The notes under the pieces are model-generated. The model made no database searches. It worked only from the letters and a program-made list of their open reading frames with translations, and was not told the origin of the DNA. From positions 81,186,877-81,250,876 of the forward strand of contig CM048840.1 in the NCBI GenBank assembly GCA_026545765.1: a DNA stretch of 64,000 nt. The letters are read 5' to 3'. The position numbers were made by a program, and so were the translations under genes. Each line of letters starts with the position of its first letter. Within the stretch, counting starts at the first letter, position 1. Origin of the DNA: Plantago major (lineage: Eukaryota > Streptophyta > Magnoliopsida > Lamiales > Plantaginaceae). Positions 54,011 to 64,000 of this stretch are shown here, in pieces.

Positions 54011-55630
54011 AGGCATGATATACGAACAATAGTAATCTCCAAACGTCATAGCCATCTTTGAGCCCTTGTTGAATTACTAGTATATGCACATAGAAAAATA
54101 AAACCAAAGAGCAAATCCACAAAAATAACAAAAAACAATTCTAAAAGATAAAAACGACAAACAAACAAACAAACAAATATGTATAAAACTCCTAAACACT
54201 ACAGAGGGAGTTAACTCCCCGGCAGCGGCGCCAAATTTGATGTGCTCAAATTAATACTTAGAAAACCAAGTAGTAAGCAGTTGTTATAGACAGAGAAAGC
54301 TAAACCACAGGATCGTTCGCTAAGGAGCTAACTAAGCCACTATAGTGATGCTTAGTAAATACAGAGATGTTTGTAGAAAACAAGAATTGGAAATTTGTAT
54401 TTTTACCTAAACTAAACCTAACACATGAAACAAAAGAAAACTAGTTGGTGAAAATCAGTGGAAAGAAGAACAAACATGGTAGCGATGATCCGGTTATGCT
54501 AATTCAATACTAGGTCATCGTTCATATTTGTCACACGGTCGGCGTACCAAAAGCAATCAATTCAATTCAATTGATTGTAATTTGAATATTTAAAACTAGA
54601 GTAATCGTGGGTTGTCATGCCACGATTCTTAACCAAAACAACTTTGAAGGTTTAAAACTAGCCTATTGAATTGACGGTTTTACGAAGATTTAAAACTAGA
54701 CGAACCTATATGAACGAATATAAACCCTAGATTCGAATCTGCATAACCATCACATAACTACCGAGTTCTGGAGAGGTTTAACTACTCATGATGGAATCGA
54801 AGACGAAAGAAGGCATGGTATTGAATACACAGAGCATAAACATGGTGATAATCGCATGCAAGATCATACAATTCGATAAACAGAAGAAAACAAAGAATTG
54901 TAGATAAGCAATATAGAGTTATCAATAAATTACCATGAATTCGATGTCGATGATTCTTACAACATGAAAACTAAGCTCCAAAGATCAATCAAAGATAAAC
55001 TAGGATTCTTAGGTCCTAAATAGGGTTTAGAATAAGTTATGTTTGAAGTTATGGTGAAAGAAATCTATTTAAAGGAGAAAAAACGAAGAGAATCCTAGTA
55101 AAATTAGACCAGGAGACCGTCCAGAAATCTGCTCTCGTAAGTTCTCACTGCGGCGAACAAAAATCCTCGCCGCTGCGCGGATGTTTTCTGCCAGCTAGAT
55201 TACGACGTCTATATCGTTTTCTACAGGAGGAATTTGGCTACGATTCTGGAACGAAAGTTGTAGTCCTTTGAATTATATTTCCATTTCCACCGAGATCAGG
55301 TAAATCAGACTTCGTATGAGAGAGTTATGTCTAAAATGGCTAGACTGATCCGTAAATCATCACTTTTGCAAGTCATGCTAAAATGCCTCTCAATTCTTCG
55401 TCCGAACTCCGAATCCACTTCCATCTTCGCCAAATTACTCTTCATTCAGAGATCTATAACCAATGTCTTCACTCCGATTTTCACCTTCAGGACCAAATAA
55501 CACAAAAAATCCTACAAAACACAAAGTACCAAAGCATAAAAACGTACAAAAACACAATAAAACTAAGGTCAAAGACTAACAAAAGACCACTAAAAAGGAC
55601 CAAACGAGACGTTAGAATATTGTCTCATCA
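54011..55630 (-). mobile_element. Athila-like remnant H: LTR, primer site and 5' leader only
   Basis: Minus-strand LTR 55630-54238 (1393 bp, TGATGAGACAATATT...CACATCA), primer site 54233-54216 (TGGCGCCGCTGCCGGGGA) and about 205 bases of leader with an ACAA microsatellite (54157-54177). The rest of the element and its second LTR are lost, together with about 370 bp of D2 Gag. The LTR resembles that of F more than A, including the start ACAATATTCTAACGTCTC. Only two weak GC palindromes remain near 55140-55175. Confidence 0.85.
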
Positions 55631-56369
55631 CTTGTTGATCAGCTATTTGTCCTCTATGAGAGGTTTCATAGTTGATAGTGGCATAGATGAGAGAATAATT
55701 TTGTTGGAGTGATATTTGGCATTCCTTGGTTGAAATAAAAGTACTAAGTATGTTCCCAGTTATGATTTAAGCTCCTTACGATAGTCTTCACCTTTTCGGC
55801 GTTAGAATATCTTTCACTTTCACCAAGTGCAGCCATTTCACTTATCAACGTTGTAAACCGAAAATCAAGTTGTTCAAGGGTTCCTGAAGGCCCTTGTTTA
55901 AATTTCTGGAAATTTAATTTCAAAAATTCGAATTGTTTTCCTTGGTTTTCTGAGAGCCAGCACAAATTTGTTCAACTAGTTGCCAGGCCTCTTTCGCCGT
56001 TTTTGCACACCACAGTTTACACTGTATGTGGTATGGAGTAGAACAAATAATGATGTTTCAAGCTTGACCATCCAGTCTATTTCTCTTGAAATATTCCGAT
56101 GTCCAGAGATATCTGGGTTTTTCTTCCAAAGCAATCTGACCAGTAGCTCTCAAACTTGTAGAAGTTTCTGAAGTGGAGGTTCTTCTGGCAGAATCTTCAT
56201 CTCTTCCATCAGAGACATCAGTGACTATATTTGCTTGCTGAATGACTATAGGGCCATTCTTTATAACTTCGATCATTTCATCATTGATGGCTTCCAGATG
56301 GAGCATCATATTGTTTCTCCATTTTTCATAGTTCTCTAGCTTGAGAACTGGAGCGTCATCTAAAGACAT
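55631..56369 (-). pseudogene. N-terminal Gag of D2
   Basis: The start is the ATG at 56369 (MSLDDAPVLKLENYEKW), homologous to E and D1. The 103-codon frame to 56058 is followed by frame breaks, then CWLSENQGKQFEFLKLNFQKFKQGPSGTLEQ (55965-55744), typical Copia Gag, and YSNAEKVKTIVRSLNHNWEHT. It is cut at 55631 by H. It includes GNRYDGQA-like sequence near 56070 that differs from D1. Confidence 0.8.
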
Positions 56370-56454
56370 CCTGTAGGATCAAGTGCAGGGGTTAAGCGAT
56401 TAGTGAGCACTTATCTAGGATCTAGGTTCAGTGCAGAAGGCTTGGGAACCTCCT

Positions 56455-56466
56455 GCTCTGATACCA
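56455..56466 (-). promoter_or_regulatory. Primer binding site of D2 (initiator tRNA-Met)
   Basis: On the minus strand TGGTATCAGAGC, two bases after the LTR end CCAACA. Confidence 0.92.
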
Positions 56467-56468
56467 CT

Positions 56469-57812
56469 TGTTGGTCCAGATAATGGCAAAGTAAAAGACT
56501 AGGGGGGTGAATAGTATTTTCAAACATTTGTCGATAAAACAAGTTGGGTAACTTTCTGAGACTTACAATTAGAATAGCGGAAGTCTTTCGCATAAGTGCA
56601 CGTGCTCAGCAAGCTAGTAAAGTGTGTAAATTACTTTGCAAGTAAGTGAAGGCAGAAAGTAAGTGCAGAAAGTAAATAACACAGTAGCTTTATAGTGGCT
56701 TCTGAAGGTGGCGTAATCCTTCAAGTAATCCACTTCGGCCTTTCTCGGACCTGGAATCCACTAAGACAGATAATTGATTTCACCTTACAAAAATCCTCTC
56801 TCGATTCCTTAATACACTAGCTTCCCAACCAAGTGTTCCCCCTGAGTTCTTCCCCGGCTTTCCCAGCCAAGTACTTCCTTTACTCAGAACCTTTAACCAT
56901 GGAGTTATTCCTTAGTTTCCCAAACTAAGTACTTCCTCTACTCCATGTCGTTTTCAAGTGTTGGTTAAGAAGAGTTTGTCAGATTGGTAGATTAATAACT
57001 TCCATAGTTATGTAATACTACCTTTTGGAACAACAATCACTTAGCACACTTGGACAGTGTGTGTTGGTTAAGGATCAGGACACTTAGAACTTTCGTGCTA
57101 CTTAGAGTCAAGAGCTTGGTTGCAACTGTAAGCTTTGAGTAAGTAGAGAAGTCTTGTATGCTTGAGTGTAGGATATGAAATTCAGTCATTCAAGTGTGTG
57201 TTTTCAAACATTCTAAGTGGTGATATTTATAGGCTAAAATCAAGCCGGTTGAATTACTTTCTGTTAGGCTATTGAGATTCAAACTACAATCAATCCGTTG
57301 ATAGTACTACAGAACTTTTATCTCTTTGTTCAGAGATAAAGCTTTTGGTCAGCGAGTTCTGCAATGGCATTAAATGCACTGTACTATCTTTTGTCCAGTT
57401 GTGCCAACAGAACTATGCACGTTGTCTGAGGCTGTGCACGTCGCTATCAGAAACTCCAAGCCTTTCAGAAACTAAGGAAAACATTTTTTTTTTCAGAAAC
57501 ATTGTTTTCACTAAGTTATCTTTTGCATAAGGTTTCTAAGGAACAATTCCTTAGTCTTCTGTAATCTTGTGTAGTCTTCATATCTTCAGATAGTTGAGCT
57601 CTTTCTGCCGGATGCCTTCTTCTTGGTCTTCTTCAAAGATATAAAATTACATTCAGAGACCTAACATCCTATACAAGATTTACTAGACTAATCATACTAA
57701 GTATACTTCCTCTTTTACAATGTTCAAGTGAACCAAGAGTACTAGATACCTTTCTGAACTAAGGTAAGTCATTATGGTGTGCTGATCAAAACTAAACAGA
57801 TATTTCCTAACC
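56469..57812 (-). repeat. D-family LTR shared by units D2 (5') and D3 (3')
   Basis: 1344 bp. On the minus strand the start reads GGTTAGGAAATA (mutated TG) and the end GGACCAACA. It lacks about 115 bp present in 30680-32142 near 31280-31395 and has only six G in the homopolymer tract. D3 polypurine and ORF2 sequence lies on its upstream side. A TATA box is at 57224-57231. Confidence 0.88.
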
Positions 57813-58166
57813 AATTTCTCCCTTTTTGATCAATCACATATGACTACCTTTAAAAACCTATTACAACTTTGGATGAGGAAACAATCCGCCACTTAAACAT
57901 TTCTTATGATTTATCATTCTTTTACTTAAGTGCAGAAAGTAAGACATCAACCAAATCACAAGGTGTGATCTTTGCTGACAAGTTCTCTTTTCATTAGAGA
58001 GTATTTGAGAGTAGGTTCATCAGATAACAATTACAAAGTAAGTGCAGATAACTTTTACAAGATAATTAAATAGTAAGTACAATCAGCAAGAATTAAAGTA
58101 TTACACAGCTTAGTAGGACAACAGAACATTCAAAGTAAACATCCTAACTAGCTGGCCTTCAAATCT

Positions 58167-59048
58167 TCATTCATTTAGAAACTCCAAATTACCATATTTC
58201 TGGCAATCTTCAGTGTATTCCTTCAGAATGGTCCTCACGCTCATTTCACAATCTCTGGAGGCAGCACATCTCTCTTTATAGGGCTTGTCAGTAAGTCCTG
58301 TGTCTATTCCTTTTATCCATAGAAACTTCCCCCATATCCAGTAGTGAAACAATTGTTCATCAGTGGGCTTGTAATAATCATATATCTCTCTGAGATATTC
58401 CATGTCTTCTTCAAATTCCTCTTTGGTCATGTAAAATAACTCAAAGGGCTCCACTTGTAGTTTGTTCCTTTTTCCAGATTCATCTTCTAATGTATGCACA
58501 TCCTCTGGCCTGATGTAAGGGCATTCTTTGGAGAGATCCTGTCTGGCATTCTGTCTGACTTCAACTTCAAAGTCAAGCCAGGTCTTGATTATCTCATAAG
58601 GCATCACTTTTGATCTTTTGCCTTTCTTTCTCCATGCCATCAGTTGTTGGTAAACTGGTTCTGGAATCCCATTTCCATTGGCAAGCAAGTACTTGAGTTC
58701 CATTATCCAGTAACCATTCTTGTGAACTTTGATGCAGTTCCAGATAGAGGGTTGATCATTGCTAGTCTTCCCGTATTCTATTCTAGCATCCTCAGGCCTT
58801 GGAGGAAGGGTTCTTCCAAACTTGATGTCTCTGTCCCTATTCCTTCTCTGTTTGGAATTCAGGCCCTTTTCTGAGGGGTCATTGGAGGATCCACCTTTCT
58901 GTGTGTATTTGGTTTCTCAAGAAGGTTTTCTATCCTGAAGAGACTTTCTAGCTATAGGAGCAGATGAGTTGATTCTCTTGTGATGAGTTTCCCTGTGCTC
59001 ATCATCATCATCATTGTCTTTCTCAAAGGTTTCAGTACCTTTGCAGCT
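58167..59048 (-). pseudogene. ORF2 of D3, C-terminal part, cut by Athila F
   Basis: The 178-codon frame 58703-58167 is uninterrupted: MELKYLLANGNGIPEPVYQQLMAWRKK, WLDFEVEVRQNARQDLSKECPYIRPEDVHT, LFYMTKEEFEEDMEYLREIYDYYKP and the end NLEFLNE with TGA at 58167. Upstream, WNCIKVHKNGY and the basic region continue with a stop near 58736 and other breaks to the F boundary (CTTTGCAGCT|TGATGAG). This copy shows the full C-terminal end of ORF2 clearly and fixes its stop codon for the other units. Confidence 0.8.
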
Positions 59049-60395
59049 TGATGAGACAATATTCTAACGTCTCATTTGGTCCTTTTTAGCGGTCTTTATG
59101 AGTCTTTGTCTTTAGCTTTATGGTCTTTTTAGTTCGCTTTTACGCTTTGGTGTTTTGTTTACATTTTGTAGGAATCGATGTCTATTGAACTAAATGAGGA
59201 CGAACTGCTTAGCATAGCTCGCCGCGGCGAGATTTTACGAGCTTTGACTTGGGAATTGCAGGAAGACTCGCCGCGGCGAGGAAATCAGTCCGCCGCGGTG
59301 AGATTCTGTGAATGGAGCCTCTGATTTGATGATTGAAGCTCGCCGCGGCGAAATTATGCGAGGGCTATATATATTGCGATAAAGAAGGCTCACCGCGGCG
59401 AGGCAATTGGGGCCGCGGTGGCGAGATTTTGCGATTGGCTCCCCTGTTTTGAAGGAAAGCGCTCGCCGCGGCGAGGGATTCAATCTGCCGCGACGAGAAT
59501 TTGCGAGTTAGATATATAATCGACAAAAGGAAGCTCGCCATGGGTTAATTAGCCATGTAGACGCCATGACTCGTAATTTGTTTTCCTTTATAGTTTAGAA
59601 TTTGTTTTTCTGGGGTATGCTTCTTTTTTAACCTAGTTTTTTAAAAGAGCTCTGGGATTCAGACATTGACATTGAGACATCTTTGGAGCTTGGTTATTCA
59701 TTGATTTTACTCATCAGGATTATTGGTATTGATTTATCTATTGCTTTCTTCTTTACAATTCGTTCTTTATCTTTATCGATTGAATTGTATGTTATTGCAT
59801 GCGAGTTTCTCATCTATGTTTCGTATGATTATTACCATGAATCTCTGTATGCGATTATCTATTATGAGTAGCTAAACACCTTTGAATACAGTAGTATGTG
59901 AAGATTATGCATATTCGTTCTAGGGTTTATCAAATCACTCATATAGGTTAGTCTCGTATAAAATCTTCGTAAAAACCTTCAATTCGATAAGTCCGTATTA
60001 AATTCTCTAGATTGTTTATGTTTAAGGATCGTGAATTGACGACTCACGGTTTCTCCAGTATAATATATTCTAAGAACAATTGATAGAATCGAATTGATTG
60101 ATTTACCGTACAACAACCGTGTGACAAATATGAGTGTTATCCCTAGTTCGAATTAGCATAATCAGATCTTGCTACTGTATTCATCTTTCTCTCATTGTTA
60201 ATTGTAATCTCAACTTTAGTCAATCTAGTTAGAAGTATACAAAACCATCTATCAAACTGTTACTGGCAAGTATCTGTTTACTCTCACTGCTACGTAGCTT
60301 GATTAATTCCCTAGAGATCGATCACGAGTTGGGCTTTAGTCTGCAACTACAGCTTAATCTGTAATTGCTTTTTAGAGTATAATTTGAGCTTCTCA
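59049..60395 (+). repeat. 5' LTR of Athila-like element F
   Basis: 1347 bp, starts TGATGAGACAATATTCTAACGTCTCA and ends GAGCTTCTCA. It carries the best-preserved palindromes CTCGCCGCGGCGAG (59218-59540). A TATATATAT stretch lies at 59365-59373. Confidence 0.93.
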
Positions 60396-60399
60396 AATT

Positions 60400-60417
60400 T
60401 GGTGCCGATGCCGGGGA
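60400..60417 (+). promoter_or_regulatory. Primer binding site of F (tRNA-Asp type)
   Basis: TGGTGCCGATGCCGGGGA, four bases after the LTR end. Confidence 0.85.
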
Positions 60418-60526
60418 GTTAATCCCTATTGTAGCGCTGAGAGCCGGTGGTTACTTGTCGTGATTTCATTTTACTTGGACTAACAGAAACAAGCATTTGT
60501 TGAGTTACTGTTGTTGAGATCCAGGA

Positions 60527-61411
60527 ATGGAGTCCTTTTCCAGCTACTACGCACCCTCTGCAAGGGTAGCTGGACCTGCTATTGTGATCGACGAAGCATC
60601 AAAGAAATATGAACTGGAAAGTGATTTGAGGCATACACTACCTGTGTTTTTCAAAAACCCTGAGTAGGATTCCCTCCGGTTCATCCAGTATTTTGAATAT
60701 GCAGTCAGCAATTTATCCAAACAAGGGTTGGAGGAAGAACAGGTTAGTGTGTGTTATTTCCCCTCGTGATGAAGGGTAATGCCAAGGATTGGTTACGGAG
60801 AATTGCCCCAGGATCACTTACTTCTGGGGAGGATATTCTCAAGGCCCTCTACAAAAGGTTCTTCCTACACTCAAAGACAGTGAAGCTTCAAAGAGAAATA
60901 TCTGAGTTTAGTCAGAAAAAAGGGGAACGTTTTGATATTGCGTGGGAAAGATACCTTGGAATGATAAGATCATGCCCACACCATGGATTTTCTGAGCAGG
61001 TACTTATGAGCACATTCTATGAAGGATTGAATGTAGAACACCAGACTGTGGTAGAAGTGAGTGGTGGTGGTATTTTGAACAAGACACCTGTGGAGATGAG
61101 GATGGTTTTTTAAGACATGGCAACCCGTGAATTGCAACAGAGTGCAGGGGGACCAGCTCCGGAAATGGTGAATAGTGCAAATACTTCACCAGAGAGTAGC
61201 TCATTTAGCGAAATCATATTGGTGGCTTAAATTGCCCATGATGAAAAATTTATGCAGATTGTTTTGAAGGGGCAAGAGAGAACAGGACAACAGATTGAAG
61301 GGATGATGAGCAGAATAGAGGACTTAGCAGATAGTTTGGCTAACTTCGTAGCAGGTCTAGAATTTGGGGATGAAGATGAAATGGAAGAAGAGATTTAAAC
61401 AACTATAGTAC
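60527..61411 (+). pseudogene. Full-length Gag of F with stop codons
   Basis: It starts at ATG 60527 (MESFSSYYAPSARVAGP). The core contains DSLRFIQYFEYAV, NAKDWLRRIAPGSL, LYKRFFLHSKT, GERFDIAWERYLGMIRSCPHHGF and FYEGLNVEHQT, the retrotransposon-gag type domain of Athila-like elements. Stops interrupt at about 60665, 60767, 61111 and 61228. The part from IAHDEKFMQIVLKGQERT to the acidic FGDEDEMEEE segment aligns with the Gag pieces of A and G, showing what they lost. It is cut at 61421 by the retrocopy. Confidence 0.85.
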
Positions 61412-61421
61412 TGCATAGTGG

Positions 61422-62157
61422 GGTAACATTTTTTTTTTTTTTTTTTTTTGGTACCAAGATTTTTTGCTTGTTCTTCAGATATTCTATTTTTGGGCTACAA
61501 AAGGTTCTCTTACCCTACAAATTTAGTGACATTGCACTAATCGTGTCTTGGGCTAATGTCACTAGTTGACAGATTACCACAAGTTTTTTTTCATTGAAAA
61601 ATCAAAATGGCGCTCCTCCCGAGCACGAACTTGGTGCGCCAGAAAATGGTGTTCCAAACGAGTCATCCTGCGATACAGAACTAACTGTTGAACACATAAG
61701 TTTATGCATCAACTTCTTTCCCAGTTTCTTCTTTTGGTAAATCTTCAACTTCAAGCTTGTTGACATGCACATCATCTTTTGGAGCTCCCTCCACATGTGT
61801 TGTTCCTGAACCATCCTGCAGCCCTAAACTTTTCAAGCTGGTTGTAACATCCTCCTGTTGTTGATGAAGGGTTGTTCTGAGTTCTTGAAATTTTGATCGG
61901 AGTTGATCCACTTTAGTATTCAACGACTTCTTAAGTTCTGAAAGCTCTTCGCGGTAAACCTTAACTTGAGTGTCCATCTTCATCCTCCAATTCTACAGAT
62001 CTTGTTTCAAATTCTGCATTCTATTAAGAAGCTCCAGCCTCGATTCAGTCAACTCCTTGATCTTGGGGCTAATCAGAGTAACATTCTCTTTTCTCTCAGA
62101 AAGAGCAGGAGCTGGAGCAGGGGTGGAGAAGTCGGAGTCAGAATTTGCCATTGGAAT
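61422..62157 (-). pseudogene. Processed pseudogene (retrocopy) of a host coiled-coil protein mRNA
   Basis: On the minus strand it begins just upstream of an ATG (62151-62149) and ends in an A run of 21 (T run 61429-61449 on plus). It is flanked by TGCATAGTGG (61412-61421 and 62158-62167), a target-site duplication of at least 10 bp. The deduced protein of about 150 residues starts MANSDSDFSTPAPAP, has ISPKIKELTESRLELLNRMQNLKQ, then a stop after QDL, and continues METQ-like as MKMDTQVKVYREELSEL in a coiled coil with LRTTLHQQQEDVTTSLKSLGLQDG, ending KEVDA with TAA at about 61702. It is intron-less with a 3' UTR of about 250 bases. LINE-driven reverse transcription of a spliced mRNA explains this. 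I do not recognise the parent gene with certainty. Confidence 0.85.
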
Positions 62158-63431
62158 TGCATAGTGGTAAGGTTGTTGAGAAGCCAGATATGATGATTAA
62201 ACCGGAAACTCCACCTACACCAATAGTAGATGTTACTGGGGTGGAAGCTGAGGAGATTATTGAGGACCCAAGAAGCAGCACTGAGGTTCTACATAAATAT
62301 AATAACCCCTTCCGCCCCCCAGGACCACCAGTTTCCAAGATATTACCATACCTTGGGAGAGTTAAGAAGCCAAAAGACGACAGTAAGTTCAAATCTATTC
62401 TGGCAATGCTTTCAAAAGTGAACGTGAACATGCCACTGCTGGAGCTTATTGATAATGTCCCCTCCTATGCTAAGTTCTTCAAGGAGCTTAATGCTAATAA
62501 GAAGAAGCTTTTGTCTACTGAAAAGCTGATTCTTCCAGAAACAGGAAATTTTGTGTTCGGGTTACCAAGGAAACAACAAGACCCAGGGAGTTTTGTCATT
62601 GATATACAAATGGAGAATGGGAAGGTAGCAAAAGGTATGCTCGACTTGGGAGCAAGCATTAATCTTATTACCCATGACCTTTATCAGGAGCTCGGTCTGG
62701 GGAAGTTGGAACCAGTGAATATGACTTCGCAGATGGTTGATTATAGTATCCAGCGATCGCTTGGTATTATTCGGGATGCTTTGGTCAAGGTTGACACATA
62801 CTTGGTACCAGTAGATTTTGTAGTTCTAGCTCCCAGCAATGCAACAACCAGCAGCAGAAACCATGTGATTTTGCTAGGACGGCCATTCATGAAAACTGTC
62901 AAACTTCAAGTCGATGTTGCAGAAGGAAAAATAGCAATGGATATCGGAGGAAATCGAATCAGCAAGTACGCAGTGCGTCTTTCAGGTAACTCTAATGCCT
63001 ATTCTGTTACAAAATGTGAAACTAAACATGAGATTGCCAAAGAATTTCATTGCATCATTGATGACTGTGTATATACCACTTTGCTTGATGACATTACTAG
63101 CGATAAGTTAGAAGCTGCTTTAACACTAGATCCTGATAGGGAAATTCTGAGTGAGGAAAGTCATGTGCTAATATGTGCTTTAGATTCAGCTGAAACTGAA
63201 CTGGCAGGTGAACTCGATTCCCCTAGTGAGCCATTAGGTGAAATCGACTCCCTCAGTAGCAATAATGGGGAAATCAAACCCCCTAGGCCTGACCTTAAGG
63301 AACTTCCATCCCACCTTAAGTATGCTTTCCTTGGTGAAAATCGGTCCAAACCTGTGATAATCTCTTCTAAATTGCAAAAGGAAGAAGAGAACCAACTTGT
63401 TGAGCTTCTTAAGGATAATTTTGCGCCATAG
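62158..63431 (+). pseudogene. Protease region of F
   Basis: The frame rejoins Gag after the retrocopy (LHSGKVVEKP) and is open for about 420 codons. It has NPFRPPGPPVSKILPYLGRVKKPKDD, then the retropepsin-like domain with GMLDLGASINLI near 62645 (D-L-G-A-S, possibly the family's active-site variant), and VILLGRPFMKTVKLQVDVAEGKIAMDIGG near 62870-62950. The acidic tail with repeated SPSEPLGEIDSLS units leads to PDLKELPSHLKYAFLGE, the junction to RT. It stops at 63431 after DNFAP where A has the frame EAIGW; a frameshift separates it from RT. This is the cleanest copy of the protease in the window. Confidence 0.88.
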
Positions 63432-64000
63432 GATGGGGAATTGGAGACATTAAGGGCATTAGCGCAACCCGTTGCACACATAGGATAAGTTTAGAAGATG
63501 ATGCTAAACCTGTTAGGCAACCCCAGTGCAGGCTCAGTCCTATCATGCAAGATGTAGTGAAAATTGAGATCCTTAAGATTCTTGAGCACGACATAATTTA
63601 CCCCATAGCTGATAGTAGATGGGTGAGTCCTGTGCATGTAGTTCCTAAGAAGTCGGGGGTTACTGTCAAAACAAATGAGAAGGGCATAGAGGTCCCAGTA
63701 AGAAAAACCACGGGGTGGCATGTATGCATTGACTACAGGAAACTAAACGCAGCCACCAAGAAAGACCACTTCCCTCTGCCATTCATTGATGAGATGCTTA
63801 ACCGCCTTGCTGGGCGAGATTTCTATTGTTTTTTGGATGGTCTTTCAGGTTTCTACCAAATACCCATTGCTCAGGTGGATCAGGAGAACACGACATTTAC
63901 CTATCCTTATGGGACTTTTGCCTATCGCAGAATGCCTTAAGGACTGTGCAATGCTCCTGCTACTTTTCACAGATGCATGCTTTCTATATTTTCTGACATG
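63432..64000 (+). pseudogene. Reverse transcriptase of F, N-terminal part (cut by window end)
   Basis: After the frameshift at 63431 the frame from 63545 reads YPIADSRWVSPVHVVPKKSGV, CIDYRKLNAATKKDHFPLPFIDEML and FLDGLSGFYQIPIA (first catalytic Asp of RT), in line with A but better preserved. A nonsense codon (TAA for TTT-like) follows RRMP at 63938. GLCNAPATF continues after it. The catalytic box is outside the window. It lacks the frame breaks of A near DGLSG. Confidence 0.86.

Larger units (their letters stand above)
30680..57812 (-). mobile_element. Copia-like unit D2, containing nested E and truncated Athila H
   Basis: Reading on the minus strand: LTR 57812-56469, primer site, Gag N-terminus, truncated Athila H, a 55-bp Gag remnant, ORF2 leader, ORF2 (53305-51509 and 35349-32497, split by E), polypurine tract and LTR 32142-30680. 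The D2 gag-protease has lost about 2 kb relative to D1. Both flanking LTRs are shared with neighbouring units. Confidence 0.83.
56469..59048 (-). mobile_element. Copia-like unit D3, 3' part only
   Basis: LTR shared with D2, polypurine tract (57813-57828, minus strand AAAAAGGGAGAAATT), non-coding 3' stretch and the last part of ORF2. It is cut by Athila F at 59049. The remaining gag side should lie beyond F, outside the window. Confidence 0.82.
59049..64000 (+). mobile_element. Athila-like Ty3/gypsy element F, 5' part, continuing beyond right edge
   Basis: 5' LTR 59049-60395, primer site, full-length gag with stops, protease, and RT to the window end. Inserted in D3; expected target duplication CAGCT (59044-59048). 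A 736-bp retrocopy of a host mRNA sits between its Gag and protease. F has the Gag core that A and G lack, so it represents the fuller parental type. Confidence 0.9.

Noticed and set aside
54157..54177. ACAA microsatellite as a telomeric or centromeric repeat
   Set aside because: Short simple repeat in an Athila leader only; no array.
60751..61113. Independent gene of 120 codons
   Set aside because: It is the Gag core of F between two nonsense codons, in frame with the pieces on both sides.
61966..62193. Plus-strand frames over the retrocopy
   Set aside because: Antisense to the pseudogene coding sequence; no independent support.

Overview
The window is repeat-rich DNA from a flowering plant, probably a eudicot, and looks like pericentromeric or other heterochromatic sequence. 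No intact host gene, tRNA, rRNA or CRISPR is visible. Almost every base belongs to retrotransposons inserted into one another, plus one CACTA DNA transposon and one retrocopied host mRNA. The assignment rests on tRNA-Asp-type primer sites (TGGCGCCG..GCCGGGGA, Athila-like Ty3/gypsy), tRNA-iMet primer sites (TGGTATCAGAGC, Copia), plant-type protease, RT, RNase H and integrase motifs, exact 5-bp target duplications, and typical plant intron borders. The species cannot be named from the sequence alone.

The oldest layer is a minus-strand array of a Copia-like family, here called D, in which neighbouring units share LTRs: a partial LTR (3028-3454), unit D1, a full LTR (30680-32142), unit D2, a full LTR (56469-57812), and unit D3 cut at 59048. 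D carries gag, protease and a large downstream ORF2. In D1, the only copy where the junction is intact, integrase, RT and RNase H are missing, so D looks non-autonomous. Later insertions broke the array: Athila G (1-3027, minus, running off the left edge), a CACTA element (8179-9486), Athila A (9914-27109, TSD ATTAC), Copia E (35350-51508, TSD GAAAC), a truncated Athila H (54011-55630) and Athila F (59049 to beyond the right edge). A was itself hit by Athila derivative B (11865-17310, TSD CAAAT) and by a 3.3-kb probable solo LTR, C (18207-21543, TSD CCCGT). F contains a poly(A)-tailed processed pseudogene (61422-62157).

E is a 16.2-kb SIRE/Maximus-like Copia element with gag, protease, integrase, RT and RNase H, all damaged by small frameshifts, followed by a 5.6-kb extra gene, ORF2. 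D carries a homologous ORF2. This is the most interesting content of the window. ORF2 has short phase-0 introns of 76-86 nt separating small exons that mostly begin GCT after the acceptor AG. A TATA-like box lies about 200 nt upstream of its ATG in E, D1 and D2. The exon pattern differs between the two families: one long exon in D matches two exons in E. ORF2 therefore looks like an intron-bearing gene carried inside a retrotransposon.

The Athila-like elements share a roughly 1.3-kb LTR family (TGATGAGAC...CATCA) containing GC-rich palindromes related to CTCGCCGCGGCGAG. They differ internally: A and G share an in-frame loss of the Gag core; B has a divergent gag-protease and no RT or integrase; F has the fullest gag. 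Comparing D1 with D2 gives natural empty sites for A, E and the CACTA element, which fixes their boundaries and the order of insertion.
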